Assembly: GCA_037953745.1 (NCBI GenBank)
Contig: JBAKBP010004309.1
Location: forward strand, 1 to 64,000
DNA from: Lithodes maja
Lineage: Eukaryota; Arthropoda; Malacostraca; Decapoda; Lithodidae
Direction of reading: 5' to 3'
DNA: 64,000 nucleotides
In this document: piece after piece, positions 1 through 10,958 of the stretch
How positions within the stretch are numbered: the first letter of the stretch is position 1
Layout of the letters: each line of letters begins with the position of its first letter
Notes under the pieces: generated by a model
The model's input: the letters and a program-made list of their open reading frames with translations, nothing else
Told to the model about the DNA's origin: nothing
Databases searched by the model: none
Program-made: the position numbers and the translations under genes

Positions 1-599
1 GTTCCACCAAGCAAGAGAGCGACGGTCAGGTTTCTTTTGCAGGTCAATGTATACCTGTAAGAATGTGTCCTCTGTGTTGTGGCGGGCGGCTGCCCGGGCT
101 TGATGTGGGCGTGGTACACGGGCCAAGTGTCCAGTGGGGGTTTTTACTTTAACCTTCCGTATGAATGGTTTGTAGCTTTCCCCCGTGGGGGTCGGAGTGA
201 GGTGTGTTGGATTGACAGGAGGTCTGTTTAGTGTGGTGAATGGGTTGCTAACCGAAGGGGGATTCACGCGTGACAACAGAGCTGGGGATGAAGGGGGAAT
301 GTGAGTCTGGGTTTTGTTTGGTTTTCTTGGGCGGTGTTGTAGGTTGGGAAAATATAGTGAGGCAATGCGCAAGATCGGTTTAGGTAAGGTGGGTGAAGGA
401 GGTGTGTGGGAAGGAGGGGGTGTGTGTGTTGTGTGGCTTGGGTCCTGAGTGTCAGAACGGGGTGTTATTTTTGTATCGCTGTCTTTAAATCTGATGGGTC
501 TGTTGATTATTCTACCTCTGGCGGTCCTGGTGGGAAGGTAGATGTTTGCCGTGGGACTTGAGTTGCTCGACGATGTTTTATATTGAGGGGAAGAACGTT
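1..599 (-). other. gypsy 3' region, proline-rich coding remnant or 3' UTR
   Basis: On the minus strand the sequence stays Pro/Thr/His-rich with interrupting stops, which looks like a decayed continuation of the tail. No polypurine tract or LTR edge could be placed before the window ends. Confidence 0.4.
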
Positions 600-1697
600 T
601 TACAGGTAAAGGACATGTGGGGGTTCTCTCAGGGGTGACTTTGTGGGGGGGGGGGGGGATTCGGTGAGATGAGGAGGTTGGTTGATGTGTGGGTGGGGTG
701 GTGGGGATCGTGGAGGGGAAAGGGGCAGATGCGGGGGGGGGGGGGGGGCTAGACGGGTGGGTAAGGAGTGTAGATTTAAGTTGGAGGGTTGGGGGTAGGG
801 ACGTGTGTGGGGTGTGTCGTTTGATGAGGTTGGTGATTTGCTGGTGGTGGCAGTGGGCAGTTTTATGGGTGTTTGGTGGAGGTTGAGAGGGGATGAGGTT
901 GAAGAGGAAGGCATGTGTTTTGTTGCGGGGGTGGGGGTGGTTACTTCTGGGCTATAGTTAGAGGGTTTATGGTGTTTAAGGGTGATTATTCGTCTTCTTT
1001 CCCTTTGTGGAGAAGTCGACGAAGAAGAAGAGGAGAAGGTCAGTGGTCTGGCACCCCTACGGAATTTGGTTAGCAGGGTGTGTTTCCTGGAGGTTTTAAA
1101 CAGTTTGTGTCGTGGGCGTAGGTTGTAGCGTGAGGTTACTGAGGTAGATTGTGTGGTGTGTTTGGGTGTGTACTTGGTTTTGGGTGGGGTGTGTGGTTTT
1201 CTTAGTGTGGTGCTTGGGGAAGGTATGTCAGGGCTAGACGGCAGAGTCTCTGTTGTGGTCGGGGTTGTGGGGGCTGGCTTTCGTATTTGGATGAGCGGGG
1301 GAGGTACTTGATTATCAAAAGTGAACGAAGGTGTCATGGTGGAGGAGGGTGTGATAGTGGGGGCTTGGGGTTTGTGGAGGTTAGTTCGGGGGGTATGTTG
1401 AGGAATGGTCTGTCTGTTCGGTGTCGGAGGGCTTAGGTCTTTAGGGGTTTGTGTGGGGATTTTCATAGCTGGAGTGTATGGCGTAATAGGGGTGTTTAAT
1501 TCTGGTTCAGCCATGTGGGGTGGGGGATTGTCTTGTGGTTGGAGTGGTTTAAACGCTCGGACGAATCTAGTTCGGAACGTGCGAGTCACGCCGTGATAGT
1601 CGATGGTGACTTGATAGGCGTTTGGGACTTGTGTGATGGTGTAGGGCCCGACATAGCGAGGGCCTAACTTGTTGGTGATAGGGAGGTTGGCTACCAT
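600..1697 (-). pseudogene. gypsy integrase C-terminal module plus long Pro/Thr-rich tail
   Basis: The first about 50 residues hold the GPY/F-type integrase C-terminal module (KLGPRYVGPYTI, then VTIDYHG and FRTRFVRAFKP). About 300 residues extremely rich in Pro, Thr and Ser follow, with a serine run and the segment RYNLRPR. The plus strand is correspondingly G/T-rich. No transmembrane segment, signal peptide or furin site is visible, so I do not call an envelope gene. The tail may be a lengthened Pol C-terminus. Confidence 0.75.
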
Positions 1698-3163
1698 TAC
1701 GGTGTCATGGATGGCGAAAGGGTTTTTGTCATCGATGTTATCAGTTTTGGTGTCCTGACAGATCTGGGCGGTATGGAGGGTGTTTTGCAGATGTTGCAGT
1801 GGGTCAATTGTGGAGGTGGTGGAGGGAAGGTGAGCGTGGTGGTGGAATGGCAGTAACAGGGGGGTACGCCGTAAACACGTTCATGAGGGGAAATACCGTC
1901 TTCTCGGGGACAGGTGTTCATGCCCCATTGTATCATTTTTAGTTGTGATGGCCAGTCTGTGGTGTTAAACGCAATCATTTTTGTTCGCAACTGATTGTTG
2001 ATGGTGCGATGGCTGCGTTCGCATATAGCATTTCCTTGAGGCCAGTATGGGGATGAGTGTTTAATCTTAATGCCACATTGTTGGGTGAACTGTTGCCAAA
2101 CGTGTCCACTAAACTCGGGGGCATTGTCGGATAGAAGAGCAAGGGGCAGACCGAATATAGGGAATACTTCTGTGGCAAGCAGTGTGGCGACTGTGGTGGC
2201 TGTGTGGTCTTTAGCTGGGCAGGCGATTAAAAATTTGGAATAAACGTCCACAAATGTGACTATATAGCGCTTGCCAGCGTAAGGAGGAAACGGGCCCATG
2301 ATGTCGAGGGATAGGACTTGGAATGGTTTGGTAGCCGACAAGGTACCAGCTGGGCCTGGGGTGCGTGATCTATCCTTTCCCAATAAACACGGTTTGCAGG
2401 ATTCTGTCACTCGTTGTGCAATTTTGGAGGGGTTGGGGGTCCAGTATTGGTCTGTGAAGATTTTTAACATCTTCTTTTGTCCCAGGTGTATGCCGTTTCC
2501 CTCGTGGATGGCAATCATGTAGTCATGGGCAATGGTGGGGTCCAAGATTATGTGACCAGTGTCTGTGGCAAGTTGATCTCCCCAGCGAGTCAGTCCCCGG
2601 AAGATATTTAACGGTATCCAGGGGGGTCTGATTCTTGCTTCCCAAGATTGAATTAGGGAGGGGGCTGGGGGGGCATTCTGTTGGGGGGTGGGGGTAGATA
2701 CCAACTGAGTGTTTTGTAAGGCGGCTAGGTTGGTGGGGGGGTCTTTTGGTACTGGCAAACGTGACAGGGCGTCTGCATTAGTATGGAGTTTGCCTGGACG
2801 ATATTGTATGGTAAAGTCGTAGTCCTCTAGTGTCTCCCTCCAACGTACCAAAATGGCTGAGTTGGTTTCGCACCTACGCAGCCATTGTAAAGATTGATGG
2901 TCGGTAATTATTTCGAGTTTTGCGCCCAACACAAATGACCGGAAGTGGCTGAGTGCCCAAATGATCCCTAAGCACTCTCTCTTGGTGGCTGCGTAATTCT
3001 GTTGTGGTTGGGTGAGGGTGGAGCTGGCATACGCTATCACATGTTCCTCTCCGTCTCTGACTTGAGCTAAAACTGCACCCATGGCGTACAGAGATACGTC
3101 GGTATAAAGACGGAAAGGTTTTTGGTAGTCAGGGAAAGCGACAATAGGGGCTTGGATTAGCTT
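1697..3163 (-). pseudogene. pol (RH-IN): gypsy RNase H and integrase
   Basis: The first ATG is at 3082, but the coding frame continues from RT across the TAA at 3164. RNase H is seen in AYASSTLTQ, ITDHQSLQWL and HTNADALSRL. The integrase zinc module (H..H..C-x2-C, ending SCKPCLLGK) comes next. The DDE core follows, with Asp in SLDIMGPF, Asp in LSDNAPEFSG and Glu in NAICERSHRTIN. The C-terminus runs into a false frame after HERVYGVP; the proper frame resumes in the ORF ending at 600. The integrase would insert the cDNA into the genome. Confidence 0.95.
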
Positions 3164-5164
3164 TTACTTCAAAGTGTTAAACGCGAGGTCTCTTTCAGGT
3201 GTCCAGGTGAATGGGGTGTCTTTGTGGGTAAGTTGGTGGAGGGGTCTGGCTATGGTGGCAAAGTGGGGGACGAAACGTCTGTAGTATGTGGCTAAACCTA
3301 GAAATGAACGTATTCCTTTAACAGTGGTGGGTGGGGTTTGGTTTTGTATGGCTTGAAGTTTCTTTGGGTCTGGCGCAATACCATGTTCAGATATCACGTG
3401 TCCGAGGAAATCTACCTTATTCCGGGCAATCACGCACTTTGAGGGTTTTAATTTCAACCCGGCGGCTCGGATTCTTTGAAGGACTTGTCTCAACCTGAGG
3501 AGGTGTTCTTCCCAGGTTGGAGAGTACACAATAATATCGTCCAGATAGGCTAGGCAGGTTTCCCAGGTTAGGCCATGTAATACCGCTTCCATCAAACGGG
3601 AGAAAGTGGCGGGTCCGTTACAGAGGCCAAAAGGTAGGACGTTAAATTCATAGTGATGGCCACCACTAGTGGAAAATGCTGTTTTCTTTTGGTCCTCGGC
3701 CTTGATAGGCACTTGCCAATACCCTGCTTGCAAGTCGAGGGTAGTGAACCATTTGGATCCGTGTAGGGAGTCAAGGGAATCGTCTATTCGGGGTAAGGGC
3801 GTAGCGTCTTTAATGGTTACGTCATTTAACCTCCTGTAATCGACGCAAAAACGGGTTGTCCCATCTTTCTTTTTGACTAAGACAACAGGGGAAGACCAGG
3901 GGCTAATGGACGGGGTGGCAATCCCGGCCTCTAACATTTCCTGGACTTGGCGTTGCTCTTCCTGACGTTGTATGGGGTTCTTTCTACGGGATGGTTGTCG
4001 TATGGGGGGGCCTGTGGTGTTAATAATGTGTTGTTCTATATCAGTCTGTCCGATTTCGGTGGGTTGTTGGGCAAACACGCCACTGAATTCCAGCAGTAGG
4101 TCGTACATGCCGTTCTTTTGGTGGTCAGATAATGTCTCAGGGAGAGGGGGCAATTGGAGGCTGGTAGGGGTGTCGTTAAAATCTATGGGGAGGTCATCGA
4201 AAGTTTCGAGGTCTCCTATAATGAGACCTTTTGGTAGTGTCAGGGATTCTTCTGAGATATTTGCCACGAGAATGTGGTTGATGCGAGCGGAAATGATGGC
4301 GGGTTGTAAGAGGCAACGATGGGGGTTGGGGGACGTGGTAGTGGGGGAAAATATCATGTGCGTTTGGGGTATGGGCCGCAGGTTCACCCATTTTTGATGG
4401 TGGGGGGGAATTTGGCATTTATCCTGAACTACAGCTGGGCTAATGATGGTGGGGGATTGACTGGCGAGCAGGTGCTTGCTACTTATAAGGGGGGCAAGGT
4501 CGCTTTGGTGGGGGTCACGCGTGAGGGGGGGATTAACGGCGCGTGTGGGAGGATCAGTGGGGCGTGGTGTGAGGGGGTTAGAAAACGGGAGTTGTTGGAG
4601 GGACTGCGGAGGGTTGGTGGGGGAAGCATGAGATATAGAAGATGGGTTATTGTTGGAGGACTGATGTAAGGACATGTGGTGGTTAGAAGGAATTTGGGGA
4701 GCGTTGTCGGTGGCAGTGACGGTTTGTTTGGAGTTTATATGGATTTGGTGGTTTTGTTCGTCATGAGAGGGCGAGTCAAGTGTGGGGTTGTGAATTTTTC
4801 TAGGGGTGTGAATTGTGTGGGGGGGCAAGGGAGCTATTGACGGAAAATTGTCACAAGGGAATTGTTGTGGGTTGTGGGATAGCTGAACATTTCTGGGGGC
4901 ATGGGGGAAATTTTGTTGGGTACATTGATCGGCATTTTTCCTAGAAACATGTGTACATAAACATTGGATGGAATGATGGTTACATATATCAGAGTCTGCC
5001 CTGAAAACATGGGAGGATTTATCCGGGACAGCATGAAGAGAATGGAGGGAATTACCGAGAGGGAGTTGCTTGGACTTGTCTTCTTTCGTTTGTTGAGGCA
5101 TTTGTTTACTGAATGGGGTGAGATTTGGAGGGGAGTCAGGGCAAGGGGAGGGTTTAGGGGTCAC
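3164..5164 (-). pseudogene. pol (RT): gypsy reverse transcriptase
   Basis: About 350 residues of low-complexity linker precede a clear Ty3/gypsy RT. Visible motifs in order are WSSPVVLVKKKDG, FCVDYRRLN, TLDLQAGYWQVP, the FGLCNGPATFSRLM segment, the catalytic YLDD (plus-strand 3537-3548), and the connection-domain segment IRSFLGLATYYRRFVPHF. The enzyme copies element RNA into DNA inside virus-like particles. The ORF ends at a TAA (3164-3166). The same frame continues past it directly into RNase H, so this is a single in-frame nonsense change rather than a domain boundary. Confidence 0.95.
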
Positions 5165-5196
5165 CTTAGTGCTAGCTGCAATTTGGTAACCCTGAC

Positions 5197-5670
5197 TCAG
5201 GGTTTGTTGAGGGGAGGGTGTTTTTTTTTTTTTTTAATGGGTTTCTGCGTGATGGGTTTGTCAGAGGCTTTGGGTTGGAATTTTTTGAATGATATCAGTC
5301 TTTGGCCGCAGTCGACCTGGGCCTGGAGTTTTTGAAGGAGGTCAAGTCCAAGGAAACCATCATAATGTTTACAGTTGGAGGAAAATACTGTGAATGTGTG
5401 ATAACAACGAGCATGGGGGGCAGGAGTGGTTACTGATAGGGGTAAAGTGTCTCCTAGGAGATTTAAGTAAGTATCAGCAGCTGAGATTAGTTCTGTTTGG
5501 GTGTTTAACAAAGGGCCAAATAGTCGGTGATGTTTTTCATAGTAAGATTTGAACAAACATGACTTGGCAGCTCCCGTGTCGATTAGCAAGCGGACAGGAA
5601 TGTCCTTGATTTTGGCCAGGTAATAAATGGGGGCAGTGCGGTCAGTTATGGCGTCCCCCGCCGAGGCCAT
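5197..5670 (-). pseudogene. pol (PR): gypsy aspartic protease domain
   Basis: This is a retropepsin-like domain. The catalytic motif LLIDTGAAKS lies about 30 residues after the start, and a hydrophobic GLDLLQKL segment follows near residue 120, as in retroviral-type proteases. Its role is to cleave the Gag-Pol polyprotein. The ORF ends in a lysine run coded by a homopolymer A-tract (plus-strand poly-T at 5221-5235) and stops at once after it. RT resumes in another frame, so a slippage-type indel in that tract probably broke the polyprotein. The break could also be a programmed frameshift, which this single copy cannot decide. Confidence 0.85.
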
Positions 5671-5689
5671 CTTGGGCGGGGGGTACTTT

Positions 5690-6631
5690 AAAAATCCTGG
5701 GAATCGGTATCTACCTCCTCCGGGGTTTCCTCGGTATCTTCTGAGGTCATGTTAGGGGCTATTTCTCCTGTGTGTCTTTCTTCCATCTCTTCCTCTTGTT
5801 CCAACTCCTCTTCATTTACAGAAATGCGAGGAGTAAAGGGGCGAGGTTTGGCAGAGTCACGAATTTGATGGAAAGCACACTGAGCATTACAGGCAGGGAA
5901 ATCATAGGGGTTGATAATGACTAAGGTAGGGTTTTTACTTTGGTAGGTGTTGTAGTTCCTGTTCCGGTTGAAGATTCTGCGTGGCTGGGTAGGTTGGAAC
6001 CGGGGTCTACTGGGTTGGGGCTTGCCGGAAGGGTAGGTGGGTCTGTTGTTGAAGGATGAGGCTGGGTAGGCATTCTTGGAGTTTTGGTGGTCGGGTGTGT
6101 GGGAAACTTCTTGATTGCAGCAATTTGGGTGGGTGCTTCTGTGCGCACGGCCAAAATACGTCAGATCGTGATGAGATCTTTTTTGTATCCGACGAAATCG
6201 TGCACACGGAAATGGTCTTTTACTGCTGAGGGCAATATCGACACAAGGTTGACCAGAATTTGCTGTTCTTGTTGGATTCTGGTCAACGTGGGGAAAGAAA
6301 TTTTTATGTGTTGGGCAATCTTATTCACTGTGGCATCTAAATCGCCTTCGAATTTAGTGTCTTGGATACGGGTGTGGGCCACGAAAACGCCCAACGAAGG
6401 CTTAATGGCTTCTATCACTATTGGGCGAAATTCGTCCCAGGTGAGAGCAGGGTGCACTTGATAGGCAACCAGGGAAACGGCTTTTCCCAGGTGCGTTAAT
6501 GTTACGGCTATATTTTCTGCGTCCGTGGTATAAACTAGGTCAAGTACGGGTTTCACTATGTCCATGAATGTTTCGATCTCATAAGTTTCTCCATCATAAT
6601 GTGGGATGGGAATGTGAGAACGGTGCGCCAT
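5690..6631 (-). pseudogene. gag: gypsy gag-like ORF, frameshifted
   Basis: The likely start is the ATG at 6631 (followed by AHRSHIPIPHYDG). The longer open frame up to 6934 has no coding character. The first part (to 6161) is helical and gag/capsid-like, with the segment LTWDEFRPIVIEAIKP. After 6161 the reading moves to other frames: a Pro/Thr-rich stretch (to about 5921), then an acidic C-terminus ending near 5690. A lone C-x3-C-x2-H cluster there could be a remnant nucleic-acid-binding knuckle. The call rests mainly on position upstream of protease, because gag proteins diverge quickly. Confidence 0.7.
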
Positions 6632-6940
6632 GATGTTCTCGTGTTCTGGCTGTTCCAAACTTGCAATGTAATGCAACCTTTTATCCGAATCAAGAACCAC
6701 CGCTGCCGCCAATGTTATGCCCTGTTTTTCTACAGGATTAATTTGGGTAATGTGAGTTTTAAATGACTGGGTATATAAGGCTGCATGCACAATACAAGGT
6801 ATGAGGAATAGAGAACACAAAATAAACACACGGTAACACGACACACGATCACTTTTATTTAAGTAGATGAATAAAGAGCATAGACAAATAGTAATTCTCG
6901 TACAAAACAAATAATAGAAGGGAACTGCTAGCATTAGCGG

Positions 6941-9380
6941 ATCTGGATGGAGCCTAGTCTCCCACTTCCAACGTTCAGGTATACTCTTCTGATCACGGGT
7001 TTAGTTAGCAAGTTTTATTATACTGGAAGACCTCAATATATTCATGTAATTCAATTTCACTGATTTGATCTCTTACTGGCTGGTCGCGTGCCCAAGTAGC
7101 AGCTCACAGTTAGGATTAGACACGCGTATATTGTAGAACACAGAATCTCTAGTAACCTCATGGGGGTACTGATCTAAGGTTTATATTCTTATGGCAGAAA
7201 TACGTAGAACACAAATCAGTGGGCGAACGTTAGATATCACTAGGGTTTTAATATCTGAATAAGGTAATTACGAGAGTCAATGTCGCCTGTTAATTAATGA
7301 ACACTGATACGCTTAGTACGTCCCAAATGGAATGGTTAAATATGAGTTACACTGGGCAAGGCCACTTCATAGAAAGTTAATAAGTGAGTGTCAAACTGGT
7401 ACTATAACACTTAGTACTAGTAACATGAATCTTGAATAGTATTTGTAGGTCTGGTCCTGGTTATCTTGCTTCCGGTGATGTTGGGGGCTAACGACTGGTT
7501 CCTCGGCCGTCCAGGTGGTCCAAAATGTAGGAAGTTCTCAAGTCGGATCTCTTGACGATCGGTGCTGGCTACACACTTATATACCCACGAATTTGTGTGA
7601 AGGTTATAAGGTGCACGTTAGGACTTGTACATGGACAGCTCTTCTATTTAACTTCTGCCATGGAGTCTGCCGGCTCGGGAATCTCTCAACTCAGGAACAA
7701 CACAAGGGCAGAGCTAGAGGTTAACTTCAGGGTAGTGACCACTGGTTGGTGTCTAACTTTCAACTGATTTGACTGGGGGCGGGAGCTAGGTTTATAGGCT
7801 CGGTTCTGGACCCTGTAGACAATAGGGATCTCGAGTCTTATGGACTTATTTGAGCTCTCAATAGATATGGGGACTGGGTAAGATGGTGATTACTGTTGTG
7901 GCACATGGCTATAGGAAGCCTTCAATTTGTGATATAACTGAGCCTTAGTAAAAGGTACTATTTTGGCTATACTGGAAGTATTTATGGAAGGGAGACTGGA
8001 TCTACTTTGCGGGGAGGACTGGGACAGCTGTCTCTCTTATATTGCTCAGTCTTTGTTCTATTGCATAGCTGAGGTGCTAATTTGACTATCTGAGTATGCA
8101 AAACAGGTGGATGGGTTATTGTGGGTATAGAGAAGTGAGTAAGGGGGTTAGACATGCATGGTTAGTTCATTGATAGGAAGAATTCCTAGGCTACCTGGCA
8201 ATGACCCGGAAGTCAAAACAGGGGTCAGGTATACCTCCGCGGAGGTGGGGGTCTCCCTCCTCGGGTGGGTAAAAAGGGGTAGCCAGGCGCTCTCCCTCTG
8301 GGATGGTCGTCCGGCGGCTGTGGCTAGGGGCTTGCCATATCACCAGTGTTTGTAATAACCCTCTGTTTATGAGACAGATGTGGGTGTTCTTAATATCAAA
8401 ACCGAAGGTGCCTTGGCTAGCTGGGTGTACTCGGTTGGCTGTTAATTGCATGGCTTGCTGGATGTGGTGGAGACTGGTTGTTAACTCTGCCACATTTATC
8501 TGGAAGTATGGCAATAGAAATTAGTTACTGGCGAGGCGGCGAGCCTCGCACCGACGACCATGGGGTGCAGGGTTGTGAATGGGTTGTAAGAGAATAGATG
8601 GCATGCAAGGGGTTAGCAAAGTTCTAATGTTGTTCTGGCCTACTAAGTGAAGGTAGGCTGGATAGGAGTATATATATAAAAGGTTGGAGAGCGTTAGCAA
8701 CGGAAAATTCAAGGATCTTCAAGAGGTATGAGAGAGAGGCTAGGTCGGACAAGAGTCGAGAAGCGCGGGTGTCTTAATGAGAGGGGGGGGGAAGCTCAGG
8801 GGCTACAGGGAAATTTGCCCCTAAGGTCCCTGGGCGTGGGGGTGGCATTAGGCTACAATTGATATTGGAGTTTGAAAAGACAGTGAAAGTACGTTAGTCA
8901 AATGCTACCGGGGGATGCAAATACGGGGTGGTATATGAGTCTGGAAAAGATAGAATCATGTGGACTGTGGGGCGGTGGGGGAGAAGGAGGTTAACTGTAG
9001 GTGTGTGCGTGACTTGTGGATAAAGTAAGGAAAAACATGGTGTATTATTTCTCGTACATACGAGGGGTTATGGACCTATTATTTGACACGCTTTTTGTGT
9101 ACGTCTAGGTGTCCCTGGGAACTGCGTTTTCTATGAAATATAGACCCAAGGAAAGACGCAGTTCGTAGGGGTAGTGCGTTATTGTTTCGAGGTATTATGA
9201 TAGATACTGGTAACAAAGGTTATCTATACAATCTCTGGTTGGGGTAAGGATTATGTTACAGCATGGTGGCTAACATCTGTAGTCATGGCTGTCTAAGTCT
9301 TATGGGGGCAATGGTTCTATATCTTGGTGTACCCGTGGGAATCTTTAATTTCTTATGAGTTTGGACATGTGGTTTCTTTT
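6941..9380. other. no recognisable gene; possible gypsy 5' LTR and flank
   Basis: No ORF here has recognisable domains. The part next to gag probably includes the gypsy 5' leader and LTR, but no matching 3' LTR is in the window to prove it. A small hairpin is visible at about 9118-9168 (AACTGCGT against ACGCAGTT). Confidence 0.4.
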
Positions 9381-9382
9381 TC

Positions 9383-10136
9383 ACATCTACTTCTCGGATG
9401 TAAGAACATACATAGATATAGGGCTGTCAGATGGGTTGGCGTTGGCTCAACTCAGGGACGGCATGGATGTTTTTAATATGAATGTATATTCTTGTTCATC
9501 ATCGTGTAGGTAGAATCGGGCGGGTAAGGGGTGTAGGACACGAAGTAATATGGCGTAGTGTGGACTGTGGATACGAAGGAGGTAAGTGGAAGACGTATGA
9601 CAATTATGGAAAAGTAAATGGAAAACGGTGAACACAATGGCGGATAAAGATACTTAACCTAAGGATTGAATACATAGATTTTATGGGCGATGAGTCTTCA
9701 GAAACTTAGTCTGGCAAGACAAGATATGTTAGGGAATGTTAACATTAATACTTAAACTAAGGATTAAATACATAGATTTTATGGGGGGATGGGTCTTCAG
9801 AAACTTAGTCTGGCAAGACAAGATATGTTAGGGAATGTTCATATTAATACTTAACCTAAGGATTGAATACATAGATTTTATGGGGGTGATGGGTCTTCAG
9901 AAACTTAGTCTGGCAAGACAAGGTATGTTAGGGTATGTTAATATGAATATCTTAAACCTTGGGACAGCATGGGTGTATTAACTTCTAAGGTATATAACAT
10001 CTACTTCTCGGATGTAAGAACATACATAGATATAATTATGGCTGTCTGATGTGTTGGCATTGGCTCAACGTAGGGACAGGGCATGGGTGTTTTTAATATG
10101 AATGTATATTCCTGTTCATCATCTTTGTAGTTAGAA
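9383..10136. repeat. 98-bp tandem array flanked by about 135-bp direct repeats
   Basis: Three head-to-tail units of 98-99 bp lie at about 9651-9748, 9749-9847 and 9848-9950. Each opens with TACTTAA and contains GTCTTCAGAAACTTAGTCTG. A separate direct repeat flanks the array at 9383-9514 and 9997-10136 (shared ACATCTACTTCTCGGATGTA and GAATGTATATTC). Units differ by a few substitutions and 1-bp indels. No coding content is seen. Confidence 0.85.
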
Positions 10137-10929
10137 GTGTAGGACACGGGGGGGTAGTGTACGTGAGGTGTGGAAAATGGTCAGTTTAGAAGGGGTATGT
10201 AGGTGCGGCCTGGAGCTGCTAAGCCCTGCGGGCTTGGGCCTGTCTGAATTGGCTGGCTCGGTCAGCTGGTCCTTTCGTTCTGTGGACCTTTCTTTCGGGT
10301 GTTTCTGTGTGGTGTTCGCTCGTGGCTTCTGTGGTGGGCTTCTTGTTCTGGGGAATTTTATTAATAGTAGCCAGAATATAAGTATACAGACGTCACCGGT
10401 ACAGAAGGGGTTAATGGTTTCACAAAATATATTATTATTGTACGGCACTCGTACTTCTTTTTGCTTCCAGACGAATAATTATGGAGTACGATAAAATTAT
10501 GTTTAGTTTGCTATACGATATTTAATTTATATGATCAGTTAACGGTTACAAAATAAAGTAATATTGTAAATCACTCATCCGATTTTGCTTCCAGACAATT
10601 ATACTAATCCTCTACACAAATTAAAGAGGTATGAACATGGTATGCACATGTTATAGAAAATCATTGGGTATATTGACAGTGATTTAACATTCTACCCTTG
10701 TATTAGATGGGTTCTTACCTGGTGGGCTTCCCAGACCCCAGAGCTAAGTGGTAGGTCAGGGTCCACGGAAGCCACACACTGCTGATGCGCCAGCCCAAAG
10801 ATAATTTATAATTTGTAGTAAAAACAGGGAGTATAGAAATCTATGGACTGGAAAGTGCATCATGAGCAGCTACGTTAACAAACAAGGTACTGTACAAGTA
10901 TAAAAGTCTATATATAGACTTATATATAG
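10137..10929. other. AT-rich stretch, nothing recognised
   Basis: A short motif TTTTGCTTCCAGAC occurs twice (about 10456 and 10580). Palindromic AGTCTATATATAGACT-type sequence lies just before the LINE at about 10905-10940. No gene is supported. Confidence 0.4.
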
Positions 10930-10958
10930 ATATAAAGTCTACTTCATCTCCCAACAAT

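Larger units (their letters stand above)
1..6940 (-). mobile_element. Ty3/gypsy LTR retrotransposon, decayed, internal region
   Basis: Read on the minus strand the order is gag, protease, RT, RNase H, integrase, proline-rich tail, which is the Ty3/gypsy order (integrase after RNase H). The element leaves the window on the left, so the 3' LTR is not visible. The 5' LTR should lie to the right of about 6.64-6.94 kb, but I could not define its ends or a primer-binding site. The coding region has several breaks (frame changes in gag, after protease and in the integrase C-terminus, plus one in-frame stop between RT and RNase H). It is therefore inactive as written. The family is certain; the clade within Ty3/gypsy is not assigned. 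Confidence 0.95.

Noticed and set aside
600..1560. Envelope gene of the gypsy element
   Set aside because: No signal peptide, membrane segment, cleavage site or cysteine pattern; only Pro/Thr/Ser-rich sequence.
10705..10800. U1 snRNA-like start (TTCTTACCTGGTGGGC)
   Set aside because: Only the first dozen bases resemble U1; the stem-loops and Sm site do not follow.
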